In this document: piece after piece, positions 43,516 through 55,797 of the stretch
How the letters are laid out: each line of letters opens with the position of its first letter
How positions within the stretch are numbered: the stretch's first letter is position 1
Source of the DNA: Cycas panzhihuaensis
Taxonomy: Eukaryota; Cycadophyta
Assembly (NCBI GenBank): GCA_023213395.1
Contig: CM041465.1
Span: 170,197,741 to 170,261,740 of the forward strand
DNA: 64,000 nt
Reading direction: 5' to 3'
Made by a program: the position numbers and the translations under genes
Notes under the pieces: model-generated
Database searches by the model: none
Told to the model about the DNA's origin: nothing
Seen by the model: the letters and a program-made list of their open reading frames with translations, nothing else

Positions 43516-46500
43516 CATTGAGTCCTACATAAGAAGGTGATAGAGTCTAGGTGTAGTTAGGCTATGGTGGTATATAGGCTTATTGTATTTATTCTAAATG
43601 GTGTGACTAGCCATGCAACTAATCCTTTTTGTGTCATCCAAATGATGGAGGGGATCGCAATACTTCCCCTAGTTTTGTTATGAAGTTTGTAATATTTTTA
43701 ATTTAATGAATCAATTTTTTTTACCTAGAAAAGAAAAAAGGATTTGTGTGACCCTTTTCTAGGCTTTGTTTCTATAAAGGTAATTAGGTTGGTATAGATA
43801 CTACAATATACCAAAAAAGATGATATAATGATCAAGTATAAAAAGGGAGTCATAGATAGTACTTATACATCATTACTAGTGGGTTACTACTCTAGTAAGA
43901 GTACTATTAAATGTGATAGAGTGTAGTGAGGTATGGATTAATATAGAATAGTTACATGTAATAAACATGCAAATTCTTAAAGGTAGTCTTCTCCTGATAA
44001 GAAGATACATTTCCCATGCCATAAGTCATGCTAGTTCATCCTACACTTTATACCTAATTTGTTTGCCCATGTCTCATTGTATATTAGTTCATATTCATTT
44101 AACTAGTTCATATATACTTTATATATTGCATTCCATATTGTTATTATACAATTGCTAGGGGTAATTATGTGATAAGATCCATGCATCTATACTTGTGAAA
44201 CCTTGGTTATTTTATTTATTCTTAATTTTTTATGGATTGCTTTTGTAAATCTAGTTAGTGGGCCAAGGGTCATATTTTCTAAAAAATATAGGACAAGGTT
44301 TGTCTATTTAGTCTACTTATTATTTTTCCTTACGATGGGGTATGAACCAAAAAGGTTTATTCTTGGGTCATTTTTCTCCACAAACTCTTTTATAAAATTC
44401 TTATAAGTCTTCTATATATATGTATATATATATCAACTGAATAGGAGGGGTAGACACACTTGATTGGACCTAAGAACCAAGGTCATGGGCCCAAGTTGAT
44501 GAGGGAAGGCCCAAGCCCCACTCAAGAGACCATGCAATTCATGTGCACGAATACAAGTGTGAAGGTCATGCTAGAGAAAAGATGTTGTTTACTAGGTGAA
44601 GAAATATACAGAAGTGTTGAAAGTAAATGAGATTAACTTTTGCAAATGATATAATCCAGAAATTTGGTCAAATATAAGTCAACTATATCATGCAAATCAA
44701 GTAGAAGTCTAGCTAAAAATTTAGTCTTAGAAGAGGTATATAACACTAGAAAGGAACTCTTGAAAGCTAAGAGGCCACCAGGGCATGAATACCCCAATAC
44801 CATTGTGATCATATGACTCTAACCCACGATCTCCTCCACCAAAGCTAATGACCACTCATAACTCCACCCAACTAATGGACATATATGTTGACTTAATTTG
44901 AATGGTAAGAAGGTGATTGCTAAGGGGATGAGATTATGTAGAGTATAACACTAGAATTATAAACTCTAATTTGTTAGTAAGATGTATGGAGATATAATGC
45001 ACCAACCCCATTCTAGGCATATGTGTGGGCTAACCTATTACTTGCATTTGGCTCCACACAATCTAATACACATAAGGGAGAATGGAGGCAAAAAGAAATT
45101 ATTCTCAATAAGGAACATGGTGTTCACTCAACTATCTTAGCTATGTGTAGTTAGGATAGTTGCCCACCACAAGCCCATTTTGGACATGGCCAAACCTAAC
45201 CCCTGCCTTAGGTGTATGACTACTGCAACAATTGGTGATGAAATCAAACTCATGTAAGTAACCCTTCCTCTAACTAGCTGGTATCTCATCCTTAAGAGTA
45301 CTAGAGAATGAATAATGCACTCCTAAAATACAACTAATATGAAATTTACTTTTTGTATACAACAAAGAAATTTAACTAATACAAGACCTATACCCATGAG
45401 TTTAAGGACGTATAACAATGTATGCAAATTCACTTTCACACATTGAGTTCCTAATGTAAGCATGACTTAATCTAGGCATTATTATTTTTCATTTTCATTT
45501 TATTTTATTTTTTTGTGTGATGAATTAATAGAGAAAGTGTAAGAGCCTATTGTTTGGTGTAAGGTCTATCTTTTCCTTTCTCTTTCAATCTTCTTTATTC
45601 TTAATGAACTCTTAGCAACATATCCACTATGCCTAAGAGAAATCCTGCAAAAATACAAGTAATATGTCTATTAAAACCTATAATAGACAAGTGAAACAAG
45701 ACAAAGAATGCAACACAATAAAGCCACAAGATACACAAAGCTTATTCAATGAAGACTAATGCTAAAACTATAAAATCTATGAAAATTTGGGCAACATTTT
45801 GACTACACATGGGAAATTTACAACAAGAACTATAAGTGGAATCCACTTGATGTTACTATATAACAAAATAAGTTGTAATGGAATTAATTTGAAAGTGATC
45901 AATTCTTAAAAATCCAATTAGTTTAATTCTTATACCTAGTGAATTTTTTAGAAACAATTTGTATGTTATACTAAATCTTATAGAAGAAGAGATAGCACAC
46001 CATAAAATCAAGAGGGGCAACCTATGAGATTAATGGAAAGTATAAAAAGAAGCACTAAAATTATACACCATAAATATGTCAAATCAAACCTATGAGTGAT
46101 GTGTTAAAACTCTCAAATTATAATCAATAAACTTGTAGCAAACTCCTTAGATTTCTTGCATTAAACCTACAACAAATTGCTAGAACATCTACTTACATGT
46201 ATACACATAAAAACTAGAAGCAACATATGAAATCTAATTAGAAAGAACCAAAATCATAATTATAAAATTATTAAAATCACTTGAAATATAAATCAAACCT
46301 TAACAAACCCAAGATAGAAACATATATTCTTGTTGAAGCCTCAAACAAAAAAAATTAAAACATAATGACAAGGAGCATCCAATAATCCACTTGGAATCCT
46401 TTTGTAGTAGGTTTGATATGTGTTCTTCCAAATAGAATATTTCGAGTTAAGTTATAGCATTGCAATACAACATTGCAAGTGTTTCTAAGTGAAAAGAGGT

Positions 46501-47630
46501 GATTTAGGGTTTCAAAGGTTTTCTACAAAAACTAATAAATTTTGTTGCAAATGATCCCAACAAGATGTGTTTTGAGTTTCAACATTTTTCAATAAGTTAT
46601 AAGTTGACTTGTACCTATTTATAATAGAATTTAGGTTTCGATGCAACACTTCAAAATATTTTCAACAAGGAATATGAAGTAGGGTTTCTAGTACTCCCAA
46701 GAAGGAATTTAATTTTTGTTGGCTATAATATTGTAAATTAAATTTATTAGATTAATTTACTTAATAAAGCATTAGTTTTAATAGTCAATTTGCTTGGGTT
46801 TTAAATGTGCTTACACTTTCAATATTTATTTCAAGATGAAGTTTCAATTGGGAAAGTTTTGAACCATTATAATAAAATAATAGTTAAAATGAGGTGATAA
46901 TAGAAAAAAGAAAATAAAGTAAATTGGAATATGAAACTTGAAAATTAAGAGGTATATCTACTTGTAGAAGAGAAATGGCCTTGTTATTCAAGGCAAAAAT
47001 GGCCTTAAGTAGTGTTTACAATCTCTCATAACCCTACCCTCTACTTTTATTCAAAACCTTACTCTTTACTATCAAATTTTACATTATAGATGGATTATCA
47101 TATACATAAGACAAATGTGCTTTTTCCCTCTTCAAATTCTCACTCATCACTATCCCAAGATATCTTTGTTCTTTGTGTTTCCAATAGGAATGCTTTTAAT
47201 GAGAACACAATTGTGTAGTATAAAACCTAAGATGCTACCATCACTTATCATTGTGCCAAGATATTTCTATTCCTAGTGATTTCAATGAGAGTAAAATGGT
47301 GAAAAATCAAATCCTAGATCAAAACTATGTAACTTGGTCATCTTGTCATTAAAAAAGAATTATACCTACTCTTCCAATTGAGTTGTCTATATTAACATCT
47401 CCCATAGTCAATGAGAAACTAGGTAGCTAATCAAGTAACACATCAATTATACATAACCCCATATAGAAGGCCAAGCCAAAACAATGTTGCCATCAACTAA
47501 ATAAAGAGATCAATAACCAAACAATTGAACAAGTCATCAATGAATCCCATGAGAACTATATCTTCTAATTATATATCTATGAACATGTTTATCATTAGCT
47601 TGTAAGGTTGGCATATGTTAGGAGAAGTAA
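43516..47630. other. AT-rich region, no gene recognised
   Basis: This is the continuation of the pre-insertion DNA of 26049-27150. No retrotransposon motif, tRNA or host exon could be supported. A short TA-rich run is at about 44413-44432. Confidence 0.35.
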
Positions 47631-47639
47631 TAATGAAGG

Positions 47640-48240
47640 TGAATTTATTTTTGTAGATATTCTCTCACTGCATTTAGTAATATAGTGTTATAGTTGATTA
47701 ATTTAATCTATGCTAAGAATAAGAAAGGCACTTCCCACAAAGATATTAGACTAAAATCCACTTTAAATTATGTCTTTATGGACCCTCATTTCATGTTTTA
47801 AGGCTACCAAGTTAGCACATGTAGAGAGAACACTACCAAAATTGAACTATTTGGTTGGACACCCATTTGCTATATTTAGTAAATAACATTAAGTCCCACT
47901 CATAAAAAATTTGCTTTATATATCTTGTAATCACAACAACCCATGACACCATGTTTCCTATAGCCATTTCATTTAAAACCCTACATATATCCACCAAATG
48001 CTTTCACTTGGCATACTTACAAGGGAACGTCTCACAAAGATATGAGACTAAAATCCACTTCTTATTATGTGTTCATGCATCTCCTTGTATTTTATTAGAG
48101 TTGCCACTTGTGAGGGGTTGGATTATTTCTATTTTTATTAGTAAGTACATCTCCCACCTTCTATTGTTTGAATTTCTCTATCATCCTCATATTGGTCCTC
48201 TATGGGCTTCCCTTCATTTTTAATATCAATTTGGGATGAT
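47640..48240. repeat. Degenerate direct repeat of about 300 bp
   Basis: A phrase containing CACAAAGATAT, GAGACTAAAATCCACTT and TTATGT occurs at about 47736-47790 and again at about 48030-48075, with looser similarity around it. Probably an old local duplication. No gene. Confidence 0.4.
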
Positions 48241-48559
48241 TATTCTCTCCAATAGGATAATACACAATTAACTTTTGCTCATTCACCTAAATACCATTAT
48301 ATGGGAAGCTTCTTTCTTCCCCCTTCACCAAACTAGACACACCAAAATATCTTTGAGAGTATCTCTTCCCCTTTTGTTCATCCCTCGACTTATGTCATGA
48401 TGGCCCTCCTCTCCTATTATCCTCCTAGTTAGCGAGATAATCCTCTCCTTCCCTCAAGCTCAGTTGGTCTCCTCTACATATGGGCACCCTTCATACATGG
48501 GGAATAACCATCACCATTCAATGCTTTGTGGGTAAGATCATACCCACCCACCATTACTT

Positions 48560-48735
48560 TGTCTCTAACCCATTTTTTTCTTTTTTTCTTTTTTGATTTT
48601 TGGTTTGTTTCATTTTGTTTTATTTATTTTTTATTTTTTTATTATATTTACTTTTATTTTATTTTTTTTTCTTTTCCTTTTTTAATAACATTTCTTTTTT
48701 ATTTTATATTTAGTTTTATATTTGTTTTAATGCGT
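48560..48735. repeat. T-rich low-complexity stretch
   Basis: Almost pure T with scattered A, C and G. It produces a Phe/Ile-rich open frame that is not a gene. Confidence 0.8.
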
Positions 48736-48739
48736 GATA

Positions 48740-50440
48740 ATTGCTAATGTTTCATGTCTAATAAGAAGTGTAGCAAAGCAAAACGGTGTCATTTAGGAGA
48801 TGTAACCATTTAGAAAAGTCTCAAACCTATTCAAAGAGTCACAACTCTTAACTAGACGTACCCTTGGAGTCCTATCAAAGGGATCCTAGGTAGGGTTGGT
48901 AAATCATCAAATTGGTTTTCAAGCCATCCAAAGATATCAAGTGTAGAATTAGTATTTTTAATAAATCATTAATGTTAAGTGTGGGTTTTTTCCCCAAAAA
49001 AGGTTTCCCTCAATAAACCCATGTCTTCTATATGCTTATTCTCCTATTTGATCTGTTGTTTTCTATTATGCAAATGGTGAAAATATCTGGTAGGGATTCA
49101 CATGGCATCATGGAAAGCCTAAATATGTTTGAATATTTAAACAATATCAAATCTATCTAGGATCATGAATAGATTTGTGAATCCATTGAGAACCAAATCA
49201 AGCCATTGGCAAAGCTTATAATGCAACAAGAGTCAAATAAATCAACCTTGATCTTTCTTGACAATTCAGAGAATAAAGACAATGAAAATAATCAGTTTTA
49301 TAAAGAACATAAGCCATGCCAAGCTTATTCTTCATCCATTTTTAATGATTTTTCATTATTGAAGCTTTATGCATTTGTGAGTGTTTATATTTGGGTAGCA
49401 TACATCAATGTATGGCTAATAAATGACCTCCAAAAGAGTAGGACTTTTCTATTAGCAATAAACTAAAGAATATAATTTTTTTTTCCCAATATCCATAGGT
49501 TATTTTCACTCTTGAAAATTTTTGAGAGCTCATTAACAAGAATTAAAAATTATTTGGTGTCTGTGTTTGAGCTACAGAGGATTTTGAAAGCAACTGGACT
49601 CATTTTGGGGGTTAAATAGTGCATTAGGCATCCCATGAAAGATTTTGAGCCACTAAAATATATGTTAAAATTTTAATAAAATAACTCTAATAACCACGAT
49701 AGTCATGTGAAGTGTGACGACCCTTAGGAGCATATTGGTGCTCCATTCTATCTAAAAATTTAATTATATGAGAACAATTTTAATCTAAATCATAGTACAT
49801 ATCCATTATCCATCTATTATAATAAATTTCATATGATTTTGTAACCATACAAAGGAGATACAAGTGATTCCTGGTGATTATTCATCATTTTAGCCTTTGG
49901 AGCGTGTTGGGTGCATTTGATATGAGTAGATGTTTCTTGATGGTTGCTACAACCTCTTGATCATAATTATCAGCCATTGAAGTGAAAAAAAATAGAAGTC
50001 TATAACCAATTGAAGCCAAAATAAGCTTTTTTTTTTTTCTATTTTAGAGATCAATTTAGGTAAATGAGGGGTGCACAGTCTATATTCTTGCCACATGATT
50101 CTGATTTACCATTGGGACTTTGATATACATTCTTTTAGAACTATACATAAGTCATTTTAGGATAGAGTGAGTATGTTAGAAGGTCATTTTATCAATTAGA
50201 AGCCAATTTTTAGCCTTTGTTTCTTAATAAAAGCATTTCAAGCCACACTATGTGTGTTAGGATTGCAAAATGAGTTTGTGGATTTAAAGCAAGTATGTGG
50301 GTACACTTTTGATAAGAATGTAGGCCATATTTATCAGTATTGAGGTGATTTTCTAATTCATTTAGTATATGGAAATGTTCATTTAAGAAGTTGCATTCAT
50401 ATTACATCTAGATTTTACCATGGAGAAACTGTCAACTATC
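48740..50440. other. AT-rich region, possible LTR and leader of the split copia element
   Basis: A GTTTTTTCCCC...AAAAGGTTTCCC block at about 48985-49010 resembles the U5 region of some copia LTRs. No second copy or clear primer site was found. The open frame at 49206-49466 has no recognised motif. Confidence 0.3.
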
Positions 50441-51252
50441 ATTTTTAATAATAACAACTTCAATAAATGGAAGACCAATATAAAGTTGCATTTTATGGTG
50501 AATTAATTATGGATGATCACCATTGATTCAAGTGTCTTTATTACCCTAGATAAGAAAAAGAGAGCTTGAATGGAAGAGGAGGTTCATGGAAATTAGTTTG
50601 TCGCACCTATCTCTTGTTGTAGATCATAGATCATTGATTCATAACCTCGAGATGTTGAATGAAACCTAGATGAAAATATTTAAGACCTTAAAGAAGACAA
50701 AATCAAATTGTTGTATTGCTCTATTGATGGAGTTGTTAAATACTATCATCAAATATGAGAACAATATTAGTGTTTACCTTAACAAGGTGACATGTTTAAG
50801 AAAATAACTTGAAGCAATTCAATTAGGATCCATTGATAATGAGTTATTGTTTATTATTATCATGTGGGGGTTGCCAGTTGCATTTGTTATGTTTTAAACT
50901 ATTTGTATAAAGGATATTGATATGGAAGATTTAATATTTAATGAGTTAAAATCCCTAATTCTAGATGAGGATGATAAGTTAAAACAACATAGTTTTCTTT
51001 AGAGTTCTGAATCCAATCACACCTTAGTGATGAAAACATAGAGGCTAAGACATAGAACATAGAAGGGGATAAGTCTATAAAAGTCTAGAACTTTAGAAAA
51101 CTAGGAATTAAAGAAGAAGAAGAGGTTCAATAAAGCCTATAACTATTGTAAGAAGGGTAGCTATAAGGTGGAAAATTATTACAAAAAATGGTAAGATACA
51201 TATACTATTAAGAGAAAGGATATTAAGGTCCATTGTGCAAAGATAAGATCCT
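50440..51252 (+). pseudogene. Copia gag relic (left half of a split element)
   Basis: Conceptual translation starts with NFNKWKTNIKLHFM (about 50455-50500), the copia gag N-terminal pattern. It continues through a helical region with many stops, to a decayed zinc knuckle NYCKKGSYKVENYYKKW (about 51138-51190). In the knuckle one Cys, the His position and the last Cys of CX2CX4HX4C are changed. It is cut at 51252, where a minus-strand copia LTR begins. The matching protease resumes at 63702 on the far side of that insertion, joined by the duplicated ATCCT. Confidence 0.7.
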
Positions 51253-51606
51253 TGTTATTCACAAAGGAGTAGAGCAAGACATTAGACTGAGCACATTTTG
51301 AGTTAACAAGATGTTTCCAGTGATGGCAGTGTTAAAAAACATTGGGGAGGTATTCCCACCCCTTAAATAGATTTTTGGGGAGGCAGAACATGCCATCACC
51401 CAACCTGCACATTAGCTAACAAAATATTCAAACAATATTAAAAAATAGAATTTAATAAATATTACATATACCTTAATAATATTGCATCAACTCTAGGTCC
51501 CTTTGGTGACTATTGGGAGACTCCAGATGCCCTAGGGGGCCTCAAAGGTGGCTTTGAGGGGCCCTAGGTGCATGGTTCTCCAAACACATTAGAGTTTATC
51601 CCAACA
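51253..51606 (-). repeat. 3' LTR of nested copia (354 bp)
   Basis: In minus orientation it begins TGTTGGGATA after the purine tract TATGGGGGAGAA (complement of 51607-51618). It closely resembles 63344-63696. Confidence 0.9.
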
Positions 51607-51639
51607 TTCTCCCCCATAAGCCCAATGTGGATAACTCCC

Positions 51640-52330
51640 AAACTTTCTCTAAACTTCTAAAATTTGATCTTTCCTAAAGCCTTTGTAAAAATGTCTATTT
51701 TTTATCTTTGATGCTGCAATAGGCTAACTCGATCTCATCTACTTATACAAGTTCTTGAATGAAGTGGTGTTGAGTCTCAATGTGTTTTATTCAGCCATGG
51801 AATACTGGATTTATAGCCATTTGGATAGTGCTTTGATTGTCACACCAAATTCTGGTGGGACCTTCTTGTTTAATCTGGAAATCCTATAAAAGTCTTCTTA
51901 ACCATACTGATTCACATGCTCCTATAACTGATGCTTTATATCTGCCTCAATTGTGGATAAGGAGATAGTACTTTTCTTCTTTGTACCCCAAGCTACTGCT
52001 ACTAATCCTATGCTGAGTACATAACCTGTTGTAAACTTTCTATCATCAACATCACATGCCCAATCTGAATTTGTATAGTCAATCAACTATAATTTGGAGG
52101 TAGCTTTGTAATATACCCAAAGTCTGAATTTCCTTTAAGGTATCTAAGGATTCTCTTGGAAGATTGCCAATGAGAGATCTTTGGATCCTACATAAACTTA
52201 TATACAATATTGATTGAGTGTATTATATCTGGTTGGGTAGATGTCAAATATATTAAGCTGCCAATGAGTTGTCTATATAGAGTTGGATCAACCAAAGTAG
52301 AATCATCCATCTTAGATAGTTTGATTCTAG
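51640..52330 (-). pseudogene. Copia RNase H relic
   Basis: Minus-strand translation shows LYRQLIGSLIYLTSTQPD, YTNSDWACDVDDRKFTTG (first catalytic Asp block, about 52030-52085) and TISLSTIEADIK (Glu block, about 51940-51980, with the usual EAEY altered). Frames are interrupted by stops. The order relative to RT and the LTR is correct for copia. Confidence 0.8.
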
Positions 52331-53140
52331 TTTCTACTAGAGTTGCCAATGGTTTATAATTTTTCATTTTAAACCTTTATAGTAGATCCAATATATATTT
52401 ATGTTGAGAGATGAAGATTCTATGTTTGTCTTACCATACTTCCAAACCTAGGAAGTAATGTATGGGACCTAAGTCTATCATCTCAAATTCCTTACACATA
52501 ACATCTTTGAATTGATGTAAAAGATGGAAGTCGTTTCCAATATAAACTAGGCCAACCACATAAAGACCTACAATCAAGATTGAACTTCCCTTGATTTGAG
52601 TGTATAAGTTTGGATCTAATTGAGATCTCCCAAACCCTTTATCTCTAAAATACTTATTTATGTAGGAATACTAAGCCCTGGGTGCTTGTTTTAGACTATA
52701 TAATTCCATTTTTAATTTATACACTTTGTTCTCTTCCTCCCTGACTTCAAAACTGAGGGGTTGAGTGACATGGATGCCTTCTTTGATATATCCATTTAGG
52801 AAGGCACTTTTCACATCCATTTGATAAACTTTCCATCCTGCTTGAGCTGCTAGACTCATCATTATTTGAATAGATTCTAACCTAGCAACATGGGTAAATA
52901 TTTCTGTATAGTCTATACCTTCTCTTTGAGAATACCCTTGTGCAACCAATCTAGCTTTATATTTGTCGATGGATCCATCTGAGTGGAACTTGGCCTTATA
53001 GACCCATTTTGTGCTAGTAGTTTTCTTCTTTGGTGGTAAGTCAATGAGTTCCCATATATCATTCTTAATAATGGAATTATACTCATCTTCTATTACTTTT
53101 TACCAATATTCATATTAATTAGCCTCAACAAAGGATGGAG
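52331..53140 (-). pseudogene. Copia reverse transcriptase relic
   Basis: The open stretch 52949-52671 contains MVAQGYSQREGIDYTEIF, ARLESIQIMMSLAA, WKVYQMDVKSAFLNGYI and KLKMELYSLKQAPRA, which is textbook copia RT. Downstream, the YVDD box reads YVVG at about 52545, so both catalytic Asp residues are lost. The end LGPIHYFLGLEVW is at about 52440-52480. Confidence 0.9.
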
Positions 53141-54108
53141 GCTCATGATTTTCTAATACCTTGCTTATTGGAGAAAAGTTGCCCTTATGTGAGCATGTGG
53201 ATCTTCTATTGTTATCTAAGATATCTCCCAAGTCATGGTTGTGATGAACCTCTTTAGGTAGGTGTTATGGTGGAGGTTGAGATGAAGTTCCCTCCCCACT
53301 AGGTTCATGGATACTTTTCCTAGAATTAAATATAGGAGGCACATATTTAGACTTAGAAGATATGTAAAATTTAATGGCAATCTCCTTCTTCTTTTCTGAT
53401 TATCTTGGTAGTAGGTGTCTTCCTAAAACTTGACATCTCTGCTCACCATAACTTTTCTTGATTTTGAATCATAGACCTTGTAGGATGTAGAAGATTCACT
53501 ATAGCCAATGAAGATACATTTGACATAAGACATCCAAATACTCTCAGATGATGTATACTTGGCTTATAACTAGTCTATGCTTCTTTTAGAGTTTTCCACC
53601 TAAGTGATTTAGTGGAGTATCTATTTAGTAAGTAGACAACTATGTGAATTGCTTCAGCCTAAAATTCGTGGCCCAAGTTCTTATCGTTAAGCATACATCT
53701 TGGCATTTTGACTATAATTCGATTCTTCCTTTCTGCTACACCATTTTATTGTGGGGTATAGGGGTTGGTAAATTGTCTTCTAATCCCATGGTAGATATAA
53801 CAGTCCTTGAAAGCTTTGCATATAAATTCTCCCTCATTATCTAATCTTAGAGATAGGATTTTATATCCACTTTGTCACTCTACAAATGTTTTGAAGTTAG
53901 CAAAGTGGTCGAAGGTATCTAATTTATATTTTAGGAAGAAAACCCATGTCTTCCTTGTGAAGTCTTCAATGAAGATGAGAAAATATTTGATACCTACTAG
54001 AGAAGGAGTATTTATAGGTCCATAAATATCTGTGTATACCAATTGAAAAGAGACTGATGCTTGATGACTATAATCCAGAAAACTTTCTCTATGTTGTTTA
54101 ACAAGAAG
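53141..54108 (-). pseudogene. Copia integrase relic
   Basis: Reading down from 54108, the catalytic core is traceable as degraded blocks. The complement near 53730-53760 gives the PYTPQ-N-G-V-E-R-like third-residue block, and the complement near 53810-53840 the second Asp region. Stops are frequent. The segment 53300-53400 is the linker to RT. Confidence 0.7.
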
Positions 54109-54402
54109 TCACCATTCACACAAGTTTTTATTGACATCAATATGTGGTAAGCCATTAACCATGTTCATCATTTTTATAAGTGCCAATCTATTGTAGTTGA
54201 GGTGACCAAACCTTCTATACCACAAGTCACTATCCATGGTAGCTGAAGTTTTGAGGGCATAGGTATCTGAAGGAGTGAGGATAAGTTTGAAGAGACAATC
54301 CTTAATCATTTTTCCTTTAGCAACAATGGCTTTATTTCTCTTTTTGTCTTTGATAATACATTCACCATCATCAAAAATCACTTTATAGTCATGTCCCATC
54401 AT
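54109..54402 (-). pseudogene. Copia gag-pre-integrase domain
   Basis: The frame is open for 97 codons with LWYRRFGHLNYNRLALIKM, the conserved H-H region that precedes copia integrase. It starts right after the stop that ends the protease frame. Confidence 0.85.
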
Positions 54403-54840
54403 TTATCCAACTAATAACAAGTTCTTCCTTAGAGTAGGGATATATAAGACATTATCTAGATGTCTATATTCAACTATATCAGTTAGCAAAGCTATGTTGC
54501 CTCTCCCAACTGATTCATGGGAGATATTATCTCTAAACATAATAGATCCTTTTCTATTTCTATCTAAGATATAAAACAAATGTTCTTTATGGGTCATGTG
54601 AGTTGAGCAACCTAAATCGATATACCAATTATCATCGTCTTCTTCCTTAGCAATGAAACTAAATAGTACTAATCTATTATTAACCTTTGACTTAGATGGA
54701 TTTTGAGCATATCCTCTAGTTGGTGGTCTATATTTGGAGAAGTATTTGTCTTCATTGTGACCACTTCTATGGTAATAAGTATAATACAATGGATCTCTTC
54801 TTGCATAACTTAGGCTTCTACTTCTTGGATGAGATTGATC
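54403..54840 (-). pseudogene. Copia zinc knuckle and protease
   Basis: The frame 54789-54403 starts in a degraded knuckle (YYHRSGHNEDKYFSK, Cys residues lost but Gly-His kept). It then carries NWYIDLGCSTHMT, the protease active site in which D-S-G-A has become D-L-G-C, so the catalytic Asp remains but its neighbours have changed. The end LYIPTLRKNLLLVG is the standard exit from the protease domain. Confidence 0.85.
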
Positions 54841-55239
54841 AATGTTGAAGGATCTCCCTCTTTCCTTATAAGGTTGAAGAGGGTTGCCTCTTGGTCTATT
54901 GTCATGATATTCTTGATTTGACCTTGAAGATTAAGGATTCCCTTAGAAATTTGGATAATAACTATGATTCTCAAATTGTCTCATTTAATTAGTATTTCTT
55001 GGAGAGTTTTCATGCTATTGGGGTCCTCCTTACCTCCTTTGGTGAGGGGCTTGATATCTTGGAGGGTCTTGTCTAGTATCCCTTTTAAGATTTCTACCTT
55101 TTCTTCTTAGAGATGATTCCTTTTACTTTGAGGTTTATTCTTGGGAGTTGGACTAAATACGGGCCTTTGTAGTAAAAGAATGTTCTACATATTCGTTTAC
55201 ACTTTGTTACTCCTTTATAGACATAAGCATATCACTAAC

Positions 55240-55797
55240 TTATTCTAATTTAAGAGTTCTTAGATCATTTGAAATACCGATACTAGTAGCCACCATTTCA
55301 AAATGTATGATAGCTCCAATACATCTAAGGATCCTTTTAACTACCCTTTGTTCAGTTAGGGTATCTCTAAGTGACCTCATTTGGTTTATAATATCTTGGA
55401 CTTTGGTCATAAATTTCATTACTGATTCATTAGGCATCATGCATAAATTTTTAAACTTGCTTCTTAAGTTTTGTAGTTTAGAGAAGGCTGCTCCTTCATA
55501 TATTAGTTGTAATGTGCCCCAAGCTTCCTTTGACTTAATTAATTCACTAATTTATGGGAACATATGATCTTCAAGTGCATATAAGACGAGGGCTAAACCT
55601 TCATTGTATTTCTTGGCATTCCCCTTGTAGGTAGCCTTTTCTGCATCAGATGGATTTTGTTCTAATTCATTGCAACCTGTCTTCACAATTTCCCATATAT
55701 CATTAGCTATGAGGATGGGTTTCATCCTCTTACTCCAATTTAAGAAATTATTTCTATTAAATTTTGGAATAATTATATTCCCAAAGCTAGAAGTCAT
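55240..55797 (-). pseudogene. Copia gag
   Basis: A true ATG at 55797 starts MTSSFGNIIIPKFNRNNFLNW, the usual start of copia gag. It is open to 55552 and resumes, after a stop, at 55440-55240 with MKFMTKVQDIINQMRSL and RVVKRILRCIG, the central gag domain. The rest of gag down to 54840 is broken by stops; an Arg-rich stretch at about 54880-55130 precedes the zinc knuckle. Confidence 0.85.

Noticed and set aside
48526-48747. 73-codon Phe/Ile-rich frame resembling a membrane protein
   Set aside because: It arises from a T-rich low-complexity stretch; no conserved motif or gene context.
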